Part shown: in pieces, positions 42,988 through 50,548 of the stretch
Numbering within the stretch: the first letter of the stretch is position 1
Layout: every line of letters starts with the position of its first letter
DNA from: Paenibacillus sp. USDA918EY
GTDB lineage: Bacteria > Bacillota > Bacilli > Paenibacillales > Paenibacillaceae
DNA length: 64,000 nucleotides
Reading direction: 5' to 3'
Assembly: GCF_009870825.1 (NCBI RefSeq)
Contig: NZ_WTWY01000011.1
Coordinates: forward strand, 1 to 64,000
Notes under the pieces: model-generated
What the model was told of the DNA's origin: nothing
Databases searched by the model: none
What the model saw: the letters and a program-made list of their open reading frames with translations, nothing else
Translations under genes and position numbers: made by a program

Positions 42988-43663
42988 CGGCGTATCGAAA
43001 AAATACGGCGGAAAGCAGGTGCTGGACGGCGTCAGCTTCCACATCGGACAGGGCAGGTTGATCGGCCTGCTCGGCTCGAACGGCAGCGGCAAAAGCACAT
43101 TGATGCAAATCATCGCAGGGCTCACCCCGGCCTCGTCCGGCGACATTTCTGTAATGGGCATACCGACCGGCAGAGAGACGAAAAACCTCATTTCCTACAT
43201 GCCGGATCGCCCGATGACGGAAAGCTGGATGAAGGTGAGGGATGCCATCGCCTTTTACAACGATTTTTATGCGGATTTCGATATGGAAAAAGCCCGCGAG
43301 ATGCTCGACTTCATGAAACTGGACGAAAAAAGCGGCGTCAGCATCCTCTCCAAGGGGATGAATGAACGGCTGCAGCTGACGCTGGCCCTCTCCCGGAACG
43401 TCAGTCTGTATTTGCTCGATGAGCCGATCGGCGGCGTCGATCCGGTGGCCCGCGGCAAAATTTTGGACGCGATCGTCCGCTTCTACCGCGAAGACAGCAG
43501 CCTGATCATTTCCACCCATCTGGTGCGCGACATGGAACGGATTTTTGACGAGGTGATGTTTTTGCAAAACGGCCATATTGTACTGCACGAGGAAGTGGAG
43601 CATATCCGCATGAAGCATGGAAAAAGCGTTGACGACATGTTCAAAGAGGTGTTCGGCGAATGA
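42965..43663 (+). CDS. ABC transporter ATPase (YtrB-like)
   Basis: A 232-residue ATPase with Walker A GSNGSGKSTLMQI, signature LSKGMNERLQLTLA (an unusual K and N in place of LSGGQ) and Walker B LYLLDEPIGGVDP. It is the second ATPase of the operon and is closest to YtrB. GGAAGGAGGGG precedes the ATG. It overlaps the ytrA-like gene upstream and the membrane gene downstream by 4 bases. Confidence 0.9.
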   Translation: MGALLKVDGVSKKYGGKQVLDGVSFHIGQGRLIGLLGSNGSGKSTLMQIIAGLTPASSGDISVMGIPTGRETKNLISYMPDRPMTESWMKVRDAIAFYNDFYADFDMEKAREMLDFMKLDEKSGVSILSKGMNERLQLTLALSRNVSLYLLDEPIGGVDPVARGKILDAIVRFYREDSSLIISTHLVRDMERIFDEVMFLQNGHIVLHEEVEHIRMKHGKSVDDMFKEVFGE

Positions 43664-44406
43664 TCAAGCTGCTGAAATACGACCTGCGGCGAAACGCGAA
43701 TTTGCTGCTGGCCGTTTGCGCCGTGCTGATTTTATGCGAACTGGCGATGATCCTGTCGCCCGCGATGCCGGAGGTCAAAATAGCCGTCATCATCGTCGCC
43801 AACCTCGCCGCCGCCGTCATTTTCATGATCAACAACCTGAGGGTGTTCGACTACAACATCAAATCGGTAAGCCGCAGGCTTCTGCCGGTAAACACCCTCT
43901 CTTACGTTTGGGCGTCCCTCATCTACGGCATCCTGAATACGTTGTCTCTAATCGTGATCGGCGGCGGGGCGGGGCTATATTTTTTCCGCCGTTACGATAT
44001 GCTCATTTTGGGGAATGCTCTCCAGCTGCCTGCATACGTGTGGCTTGGTTTGGCGCTGGAGGCCGTTTTTACGACCGTTTACGGATTTTTATTGTTTTAC
44101 GTGGTGATTGCGCTGGCCCGCAGCATCACGAAAAAAGGCGCGTTTTGGGTCGGCTTGCTGTTATTTCTGGTCCTGTCGGCCGCCGTTGACTGGTTGGAGA
44201 ATCTGATGTTCCGCGAGGATTCCACCCAGGCATTTAAGGTTGCGACCTTTCATTACGAAAGCTCTACCGGCATTATTGCGCGTGATCCGTTGACGGCCGC
44301 TGAAGGCTGGAGATGGTTCGGATCGTTCGGCTTCGAGCTGCTGCTTAGCATCGCGTTTCTGTTCGTCATCAAGTGGTGCGTGGAAAAACGCATCGAAGCA
44401 AGATAA
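43660..44406 (+). CDS. Membrane subunit of the second ABC exporter
   Basis: A 248-residue membrane protein with about six helices (for example VCAVLILCELAMIL, IIVANLAAAVIFMINN and GLLLFLVLSAAVDWL). Sequence outside the helices is weakly conserved, as in YtrC/YtrD-type subunits. ATGA overlap with the ATPase gene shows that they work together. It is the last gene of the five-gene operon, before a terminator. Confidence 0.8.
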   Translation: MIKLLKYDLRRNANLLLAVCAVLILCELAMILSPAMPEVKIAVIIVANLAAAVIFMINNLRVFDYNIKSVSRRLLPVNTLSYVWASLIYGILNTLSLIVIGGGAGLYFFRRYDMLILGNALQLPAYVWLGLALEAVFTTVYGFLLFYVVIALARSITKKGAFWVGLLLFLVLSAAVDWLENLMFREDSTQAFKVATFHYESSTGIIARDPLTAAEGWRWFGSFGFELLLSIAFLFVIKWCVEKRIEAR

Positions 44407-44414
44407 AATAAACC

Positions 44415-44449
44415 GGAGCCTGCGTGGTTTTTTCGCGCGGGCTTTTTTT
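44415..44449 (+). terminator. Rho-independent terminator of the YtrA-type operon
   Basis: AGCCTGCGTG pairs with CGCGCGGGCT (G-T pairs allowed), followed by seven Ts. Confidence 0.8.
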
Positions 44450-44495
44450 GCGTGAAAGGGTACCGGCTTAAGCTTGTTGGGGATGATTGCGCCGC

Positions 44496-44525
44496 TTGCC
44501 AACCGCGTTTCCGAGCGGGTACAAT
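44496..44525 (+). promoter_or_regulatory. SigA promoter of the RpiR-family gene
   Basis: TTGCCA, 18 bases, then TACAAT, 105 bp upstream of the start codon. Confidence 0.55.
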
Positions 44526-44630
44526 AAGATTGACATTTAGGCGGAATTCGCTTTCATCCAAGCCGGATGATGATATTCCGGACGAGCCGTTTTTTGAAAA
44601 CGTTCGCGCAAAACGGGAAGGGGAGAAAAC

Positions 44631-45491
44631 ATGCCGGGCATGCAGGAAATGGGGAAAACGCTGCTGAACATCCGCAGCCATATGAACGGGTTGACCAAAA
44701 CCGAGCAGAAGGTTGCGCAGTATATTTTGGAGAACGCCCAGGATTTGATCTACGATTCGGTGACGGAGCTGGCGGAGAAGGCGGATGTCGGCGAGACGAC
44801 GGTGCTGCGTTTTTGCCGGAAGATGAAATTCCAAGGGTTCCAGGACTTCAAGCTGTCGCTCGCCCAGGATTTGGTCAAACCGACCGATCATATTCACGAA
44901 GAAATCGCCGAAGACGACGACCCGTTGACGCTCAGCCAGAAAATCATCAGCACGCATCTGCGCACGCTGGAGCAGACGAGGGAGCTCGTCGCCGAAGAGC
45001 AGCTGACCCTCGCCATCGACGCGCTGGCGCAAGCGGGGAACATTCACTTTTTCGGCGTGGGATCGTCGGGGCTGACGGCGGCGCAGGGAGCGCACAGCTT
45101 TGCGAGAATCGGGAAAAACAGTCTTGCAAGCAGCGATACCCATTTTCAGGCGATGCAGGCATCGCTCATGAACAAAGGCGACGTCGCCGTAGGTTTGTCC
45201 ATTTCGGGCAGCACCAAGGACACGATCGATAACCTGAACATCGCCAAAAAAGCGGGGGCCCGCGTCATCGCCATCACCAGCAACGCCCGTTCGCCGATCA
45301 CCAAAATCGCGGATATCGTGCTGATCGTCGTCGGCAGGGAAAATCCGCTGCAGGGAAGCTCGCTTGCGGCCAAAATATCGCAGCTTGCCGTCATCGACAT
45401 TTTGAATGTCGCCGTATCGTTAAAAATGAAAGACGAAGCGATCAAATACCGGGAAATCACCGCCAAGGCGACCTCGGACAAGCTGTATTAA
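44631..45491 (+). CDS. MurR/RpiR-family transcriptional regulator
   Basis: A 286-residue regulator. Residues 1-77 are the RpiR helix-turn-helix (LTKTEQKVAQYILENAQD; ADVGETTVLRFCRKMKFQGF). Residues ~125-255 are a SIS sugar-phosphate-binding domain (IHFFGVGSSGLTAAQG; VAVGLSISGSTKDTI; ARVIAITSN). GAAGGGGAG precedes the ATG. Proteins of this type sense phosphosugars such as GlcNAc-6-P or MurNAc-6-P and control nearby catabolic genes. No such enzyme gene is cotranscribed; the DUF4091/sugar-binding pair is convergent with it. Confidence 0.92.
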   Translation: MPGMQEMGKTLLNIRSHMNGLTKTEQKVAQYILENAQDLIYDSVTELAEKADVGETTVLRFCRKMKFQGFQDFKLSLAQDLVKPTDHIHEEIAEDDDPLTLSQKIISTHLRTLEQTRELVAEEQLTLAIDALAQAGNIHFFGVGSSGLTAAQGAHSFARIGKNSLASSDTHFQAMQASLMNKGDVAVGLSISGSTKDTIDNLNIAKKAGARVIAITSNARSPITKIADIVLIVVGRENPLQGSSLAAKISQLAVIDILNVAVSLKMKDEAIKYREITAKATSDKLY

Positions 45492-45564
45492 TCGAATGTT
45501 CACGGCGAGGTTTTAACGCTCATCCGGAATGAGCCGGGCGGCGGGAAGGCAGGCATAAAAAACA

Positions 45565-45611
45565 CGGCTGTTCCACCGTAGCTCGAGTCTACTTGCGGAA
45601 CAGCCGTTTTT
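45565..45611. terminator. Bidirectional terminator between rpiR-like and DUF4091 genes
   Basis: CGGCTGTTCC pairs with GGAACAGCCG. T runs follow on both strands, so it can end both convergent genes. Confidence 0.85.
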
Positions 45612-45665
45612 GATTGATTTCGAATTTCGGCCACGCATATCATAACGCGGTTCAGTCTACCCGGA

Positions 45666-47288
45666 CTAAGGCGTATACTCGGATACCGCTTCCAGCAGCC
45701 GACGGTAAGCCTGGTCAAAAGCGGAAGGGTCCGTGTTTACTTCCGTAAAGCTGTTCATGCAGACCGATAGGATGTCTTCGGCGAGTTCCGGGCGATGGTC
45801 CCGAAGATCGCGCAGCAGCTCATAATCCTCCACGCCGGCGCGCATCGCTTCCAGCCTCATGCTGAGAAGCGGGCCGTCGGGACCGGGATATACGATATGG
45901 GTGTCTCCGGCCGGTACCCGCCGATCGTGAACGTCCGGAGCAAGCAGCGGATTCGTCAGCTCGAACGGGTCTTGATTTTTAAAATAATAATTGAATCCCC
46001 AGTGCAAATATCCATCCAGCCCGTACTTGAAATTGCCCCAATGCAGGTAACGCGTCTTCAGAAGAGGGAAGTCGAGGAAACGGTTCAAATAATCGCCTCC
46101 CGGATTCCAGCACGTGTAGAACCATAACGTGTCCCCGCATTTCCGGTAACCTTCGTAGTCTTCCTGATGAAGTTCATATTCCTTGTTCGTCGGCACCCAT
46201 ATATCGACGGCTCCCGCAACGCCCGTATTGATCACGGCATCGATAAGCGGCACGCCAGGAAGCCATTTGCGCACGATGCCCGACAATATGCGGTAATCCG
46301 CCGCCGAAGGCTCGATCGGCTCATCCGCGACGTGCTGAACCAATAACGAAAGCCAGCCTTTGCTTTCAAGCCACTCCCGCCATGCCTTCAAATATTGGGA
46401 CAAAAAAACGTAGCCTTCCCTTGACGTCGCCTGAACGCTGGGATCCGCATTCAAGACGAAGGTCGGATCTTCCCAGTTCAGGCGATTCGCCACATGGCCG
46501 CCTTCAATATGGGTGAATCCAAGCTTGAGAAACAGGGTGATCAGACGTTCCGCTTTCGAAAAGTCAAAGGTATAACGTCCTTCCCCATGCGGCTTGACGT
46601 CGACAAACGAGCCGTTCACGAGAAAGTGGGTTTGCCGGCAGCGCCTCATCGCCAGCCCATACTGCTCAAGCATCGACCAGAAGGCTTCGGACCATGGCTC
46701 CAGTCCGTACCGCTCGGCGATGTTGCGCGTAGAAAACCAGTTGGTCACATGAAGCCGCCCTTGTTCAGGAATAATCGCCTTGAACACCTCGATTTGAACG
46801 GGGATGATACAGGTCTGATTGTCGGCTGCAAGGATGATGTCACCGCCGAAAATACCCGGGGCGGCTTGTGCCGGAATATGCCAGCATAAATAGTAGGCTT
46901 CGGTGGAGCTGCCGGCGGAACATTGCCGCCCGACCGGAAGCAGCGCGTCATATACGCGGAACGGGGCTTGGCGCGTGACGTACGGAGGGGCCGGCGTTCC
47001 AGCGGGTACGGTCGATACATCGACATCGGTATTTTCGTTCACTTGGACATCGATGAGCCGATAGATCCGCAATTCAGGTTCGCAGGGGGGACGTTCTTCG
47101 GGCCAACTCCGCCCGCGAAACGTCCAGGTCAGCTCTGCCTGGGGCGGAAGATCGTTGAAAAGGACTTGACACCCTGCATACGAGCCGCGGACGCCCGCGA
47201 TCCGAATCCGGAGCTCGCGTTCCGGCGGATCGGCAATGGTTTGATCGGGATATACCCATTCGTTTGCGCTAAAAACTTGGAATTTCAA
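45666..47288 (-). CDS. DUF4091-domain protein (putative glycosidase-like)
   Basis: A 540-residue cytosolic protein, without signal peptide. A beta-rich N-terminal third (~1-180) is followed by a TIM-barrel-like part with VADEP and DAVINTGVAGAVDIWVPT, and by the DUF4091 C-terminal block HWGNFKYGLDGYLHWGFNYY, DTHIVYPGPDGPLLSMRLEA and GVEDYELL. DUF4091 proteins are often found with sugar transport and degradation genes, but no reaction is established as far as I know. It lies 48 bp after the sugar-binding lipoprotein gene and is probably cotranscribed. Confidence 0.85.
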   Translation of the reverse strand: MKFQVFSANEWVYPDQTIADPPERELRIRIAGVRGSYAGCQVLFNDLPPQAELTWTFRGRSWPEERPPCEPELRIYRLIDVQVNENTDVDVSTVPAGTPAPPYVTRQAPFRVYDALLPVGRQCSAGSSTEAYYLCWHIPAQAAPGIFGGDIILAADNQTCIIPVQIEVFKAIIPEQGRLHVTNWFSTRNIAERYGLEPWSEAFWSMLEQYGLAMRRCRQTHFLVNGSFVDVKPHGEGRYTFDFSKAERLITLFLKLGFTHIEGGHVANRLNWEDPTFVLNADPSVQATSREGYVFLSQYLKAWREWLESKGWLSLLVQHVADEPIEPSAADYRILSGIVRKWLPGVPLIDAVINTGVAGAVDIWVPTNKEYELHQEDYEGYRKCGDTLWFYTCWNPGGDYLNRFLDFPLLKTRYLHWGNFKYGLDGYLHWGFNYYFKNQDPFELTNPLLAPDVHDRRVPAGDTHIVYPGPDGPLLSMRLEAMRAGVEDYELLRDLRDHRPELAEDILSVCMNSFTEVNTDPSAFDQAYRRLLEAVSEYTP

Positions 47289-47336
47289 GCACTATCACCT
47301 CTTGCTTAAGGTCGTTCGAGCCGCCCGGACCGAACG

Positions 47337-48725
47337 TCATTCCTTTTGATTTTTCGCTTCCGTAATCTTGACTGCGGACTCTTCCTTCAGTTGGCGCAGG
47401 AACGATGCGATGTCCATATCCGATCGGGAAAACTTTAGCATGGATCCTCCAATGTCGACGTACTGGTCCCAGGAACTGATTTTTGCCGGAGGCAGAGCCG
47501 GCGGGACCTCGTAAAACGCCGCCACATTTTTCCCTTTGAACACCTCCACGTCTTCGCCGAAGTGGCTGATCACGTCTTTGTTATTGAACAGCGGCGGCGC
47601 ATCCCCGATTTTGGCAAGCTCGGTTTGATGCTCAGGGGACAGGTAGGCCATCAGCACTTTGAAGGCCGCATCCTTATGCTCGCTGTATTTGTTAATGACA
47701 AGGAGGTTGCTTCCGGCCGGCGGAGCGGACTCTTCCCCGTCTCCCCATACGGGCAGCGGAGCCGCTTCCATGTTGGCTGCCACTTCGGGATCCCCGACGC
47801 CCCAACGTAAATATTCGATCCAGGATACGATCATCCCTACGTTTTTTTTCGGAAATTCATAATCCTTGCGGGCTTCCGGGTCTTCGTTCACGATGCCGGG
47901 AATGCTGTAAATTTTTTTCATCAGCTCCAGGTATCGCGTCACGGCCGGTTCTTTGTCGATGAGGACTTCGCCCGTATCCGGGTCCGTCAAGTTGACGGCA
48001 AGCTGGGACAACGGTACGGTGACTTCGCCTGAGGCGAGTCCGGGCCCCATTTCCAGCCCGCGGTATTGAACTCCGTCGCGTTCCGCGGTCATCTGCTTCG
48101 CAAGCTCGGCGACCTCATCCCAGGTTAAACGTTCCGCAGGATATTCGATGCCGAATTTATCGAACACGTCTTTGTTATACCAAATTCCGTACGGGCTGTA
48201 TTGGATGGGAAACCCGAGAATCCTTCCTTTTCCCGTTCGATCCATCGAGCGGATGGAGGCCAGGAGCGAAGGATCCAGCGTATCCAGGTCAAACTGATGT
48301 TTTTGAATCAGGTCATCCAGCGGCTCGATCATATCAAGCTCGTATAAGGCGTCCAGTCCCCAGTTCGCAAAAATGATGTCCGGTACGATTTTTTGGGCGT
48401 TCAGCTCCTGAAGCGGGTCCATCTGGGCCTGGGAATCGACAAGCTCGATCGTGACGTTCGGAAGCAGCTTCTCAATGCCGCGGTACCGCAGCTCGAAGTT
48501 ATCGGCCCCCCATGGATACAAAATTTTGACGGTAACCGGTTCGCCGTTCGTTTTTTCATCCGGATCCGTTTGGCTTGGCGCCGATGCGGCATCGTCTTTC
48601 GGAGCGGTTTCTTGGGGAGCGGAGGCGCTTCCCGGAGAACTTGGAGAAGAGCAGCCGGAGACGATGATCGTCAAGAGCAGGAAAACGGCGAGCAGCATGC
48701 GTTGACAGCGTTTTCTTTGATTCAT
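47337..48725 (-). CDS. ABC transporter sugar-binding lipoprotein (SBP family 1)
   Basis: A 462-residue lipoprotein. The signal peptide ends in lipobox IVSGC (C25), followed by a Ser/Pro/Ala-rich linker of about 35 residues. The mature domain has the extracellular solute-binding fold of carbohydrate importers (VKILYPWGADNFELRY; ILGFPIQYSPYGIWYNKDVF; WDEVAELAKQM). Ribosome binding site AAAGGGG precedes the ATG. The operon contains only this gene and the DUF4091 gene; no permease or ATPase gene is in this window. It may use a channel encoded elsewhere or act as a sensor. Confidence 0.88.
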   Translation of the reverse strand: MNQRKRCQRMLLAVFLLLTIIVSGCSSPSSPGSASAPQETAPKDDAASAPSQTDPDEKTNGEPVTVKILYPWGADNFELRYRGIEKLLPNVTIELVDSQAQMDPLQELNAQKIVPDIIFANWGLDALYELDMIEPLDDLIQKHQFDLDTLDPSLLASIRSMDRTGKGRILGFPIQYSPYGIWYNKDVFDKFGIEYPAERLTWDEVAELAKQMTAERDGVQYRGLEMGPGLASGEVTVPLSQLAVNLTDPDTGEVLIDKEPAVTRYLELMKKIYSIPGIVNEDPEARKDYEFPKKNVGMIVSWIEYLRWGVGDPEVAANMEAAPLPVWGDGEESAPPAGSNLLVINKYSEHKDAAFKVLMAYLSPEHQTELAKIGDAPPLFNNKDVISHFGEDVEVFKGKNVAAFYEVPPALPPAKISSWDQYVDIGGSMLKFSRSDMDIASFLRQLKEESAVKITEAKNQKE

Positions 48726-49020
48726 AAAGGCAACCCCTTTCTGAATTCAATTCGTACGGCCTTGGGTTCGGCGACAACTTCATTATAGGGAGGGGGATGT
48801 TAATTTAGTGTTAAATCGAGCGGCGTAACATCGGTGGGCATTATAATGACAAATGGAACAAGCGGCTTTGGAAACGCGGCGTACCGGGAGATGACTGTAC
48901 AGGTTGCGGACCGTCTGTTATGGGGTATATGATGACCGTAAGCCGCTATAAAAAGCTTCCGTCCAAATCCAACTTCGATAAGTTCCGCAAATAAGAGAAC
49001 CCAAAAGCGAGGTGAACGCG

Positions 49021-49536
49021 ATGCCGGAAATACCGGATCATCTGGATTACGGTTTGTCGATATTGTTTATAGGCTTTAATCCGAGCCTGCAGTCCGGAGA
49101 AACCGGGCATCATTACGCCAATCCGCGCAACAACTTTTACCGGATCCTGTACCGGGCGGGGCTGACCCCCCGGCTGTATGAAGCTTCCGAAGACCAGGAC
49201 CTGCTGAGGCTCGGGTACGGATTCACCAATATCGTCGCGCGTCCGACGCGGGGAATTGACGATATCGACCGAGGCGAATATGCGGAGGGGAGAAAAATCC
49301 TTCATGCGAAGCTGCTGGAGTACCGCCCAAAGGTGGCCTGTTTTGTCGGCAAAGGCGTCTATACCCAGTTCAGCCAAAAAAGCAAAGCGGACTGGGGATT
49401 TCAGCCGGACCCGGTCATCCCGGAAATCCATGAATTTGTCGCCCCGTCGTCAAGCGGCCTGGTGCGGATGCCGATGGAGGAGATCGTGGCGATTTATCGC
49501 CGGCTGGCGGAGCATATCGCGGAGCATGGGAGTTAA
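49021..49536 (+). CDS. mug: Mismatch-specific uracil/thymine DNA glycosylase (Mug/TDG family)
   Basis: A 171-residue DNA repair enzyme that removes uracil, ethenocytosine or thymine opposite guanine. Motif 1 is FIGFNPSLQSGETGHHYANP, with the catalytic-site asparagine in GFNPS; NNFYRILYRAGLT follows, GFTNIVARPT forms the next conserved block, and PSSSGL matches the DNA-intercalation loop. I start it at ATG 49021, 9 bases after GAGG. It is a single gene. Length matches the E. coli enzyme (168). Confidence 0.9.
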   Translation: MPEIPDHLDYGLSILFIGFNPSLQSGETGHHYANPRNNFYRILYRAGLTPRLYEASEDQDLLRLGYGFTNIVARPTRGIDDIDRGEYAEGRKILHAKLLEYRPKVACFVGKGVYTQFSQKSKADWGFQPDPVIPEIHEFVAPSSSGLVRMPMEEIVAIYRRLAEHIAEHGS

Positions 49537-49613
49537 AGCATATAAGGTACAAGCACTCAAGCTCTCATTAACGGTAGATGCAGAACCAGATGCTGAAAAA
49601 CACGGTCCATATA

Positions 49614-49653
49614 TGCAAAAAAACTGCCCCTTACCTTAAGGGACAGTTTTTTT
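49614..49653. terminator. Bidirectional terminator between mug and qoxD
   Basis: AAACTGCCCCTTA pairs with TTAAGGGACAGTTT, flanked by an A run on the left and a T run on the right, so it works on both strands. Confidence 0.9.
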
Positions 49654-49668
49654 GCTTTCATTGGATGA

Positions 49669-49950
49669 TCAGTAACCCCAGATCATCGCAAAGAGCGTAC
49701 CGAAAATCGTAACGACGCCGACGAAAACCGCATAAGCGATGTTGAGGTAAAGCGTCTTCTTCGAGTCTGTTTCACCAATGTGCATGAACAGGACCAGCTG
49801 CAGCGACGCCTGAATGAGAGCGCTGATGATCAGAATGACCATGGCAGCCGCGAACGTCAGATCCCAGTAAATCACGCCGAGTGCCACAAGCGAAAGGACC
49901 AGCGAGAAGATGTATCCCATCACGTGACGTATCGGGAACAATCGTGCCAT
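49669..49950 (-). CDS. qoxD: Cytochrome aa3 quinol oxidase subunit IV
   Basis: A 93-residue membrane protein with three helices of the CtaF/QoxD type (HVMGYIFSLVLSLVALGVIY; LIISALIQASLQLVLFMHIGE). Subunit IV helps assemble the oxidase and has no cofactor. It follows qoxC with 1 base between, and the operon terminator follows it. Confidence 0.93.
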   Translation of the reverse strand: MARLFPIRHVMGYIFSLVLSLVALGVIYWDLTFAAAMVILIISALIQASLQLVLFMHIGETDSKKTLYLNIAYAVFVGVVTIFGTLFAMIWGY

Positions 49951-49951
49951 A

Positions 49952-50548
49952 TTACATCAATCCTTTCATGTAGACAAAGCTGAAAATGAAGATCCAGACG
50001 ACGTCAAGGAAGTGCCAGTACAGCGAGAAGATGAACGATTTGTTCGCCGTCTCCGGCGTAAAGCCTTGACGGCCCACTTGAATCAGGATGCCTGCGCCCC
50101 ATAGAATACCCATGGTCACGTGCAGACCGTGCGTGCCAAGCAGGACGAACAAGCTGGACAGGAAAGCGCTCGTTTGCAATGTCGCGCCTTCATGCACGTA
50201 ATTGACGAATTCCGTAATCTCGATGCCGAGGAAGCCGAGGCCCATCAGCAGCGTGACGATGAAGAAAATCATCATCGGTTTTTTCAGTCCAAGGCGCATG
50301 GCATGAATGCCAAGGCCGCAGGTAAAACTGCTTGTGAGCAGCAGGAACGTTTCCCAGATGACCCCGCCGACCTCGAAAAGCTCTTTGCCGGTCGGGCCGC
50401 TGCCCGTACGGTTCCAAAGCGTGAAGTACACGGCGAACAACGTAGAGAACAAGGCAATCTCTGCTCCAAGGAAGAGCCAGAATCCGAAGATTTTGTTGCT
50501 GTTCTCCTCGGTTCTGTACTCCAGCGGCAGTGTGTCATTTATTTTCAT
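49952..50548 (-). CDS. qoxC: Cytochrome aa3 quinol oxidase subunit III
   Basis: A 198-residue membrane protein with five helices of the CyoC/QoxC type (IFGFWLFLGAEIALFSTLFA; GTHGLHVTMGILW; WHFLDVVWIFIFSFVY). The glutamate in FLGAEIALF corresponds to the conserved lipid-side acid of this subunit. It overlaps qoxB by 4 bases. Confidence 0.95.
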   Translation of the reverse strand: MKINDTLPLEYRTEENSNKIFGFWLFLGAEIALFSTLFAVYFTLWNRTGSGPTGKELFEVGGVIWETFLLLTSSFTCGLGIHAMRLGLKKPMMIFFIVTLLMGLGFLGIEITEFVNYVHEGATLQTSAFLSSLFVLLGTHGLHVTMGILWGAGILIQVGRQGFTPETANKSFIFSLYWHFLDVVWIFIFSFVYMKGLM

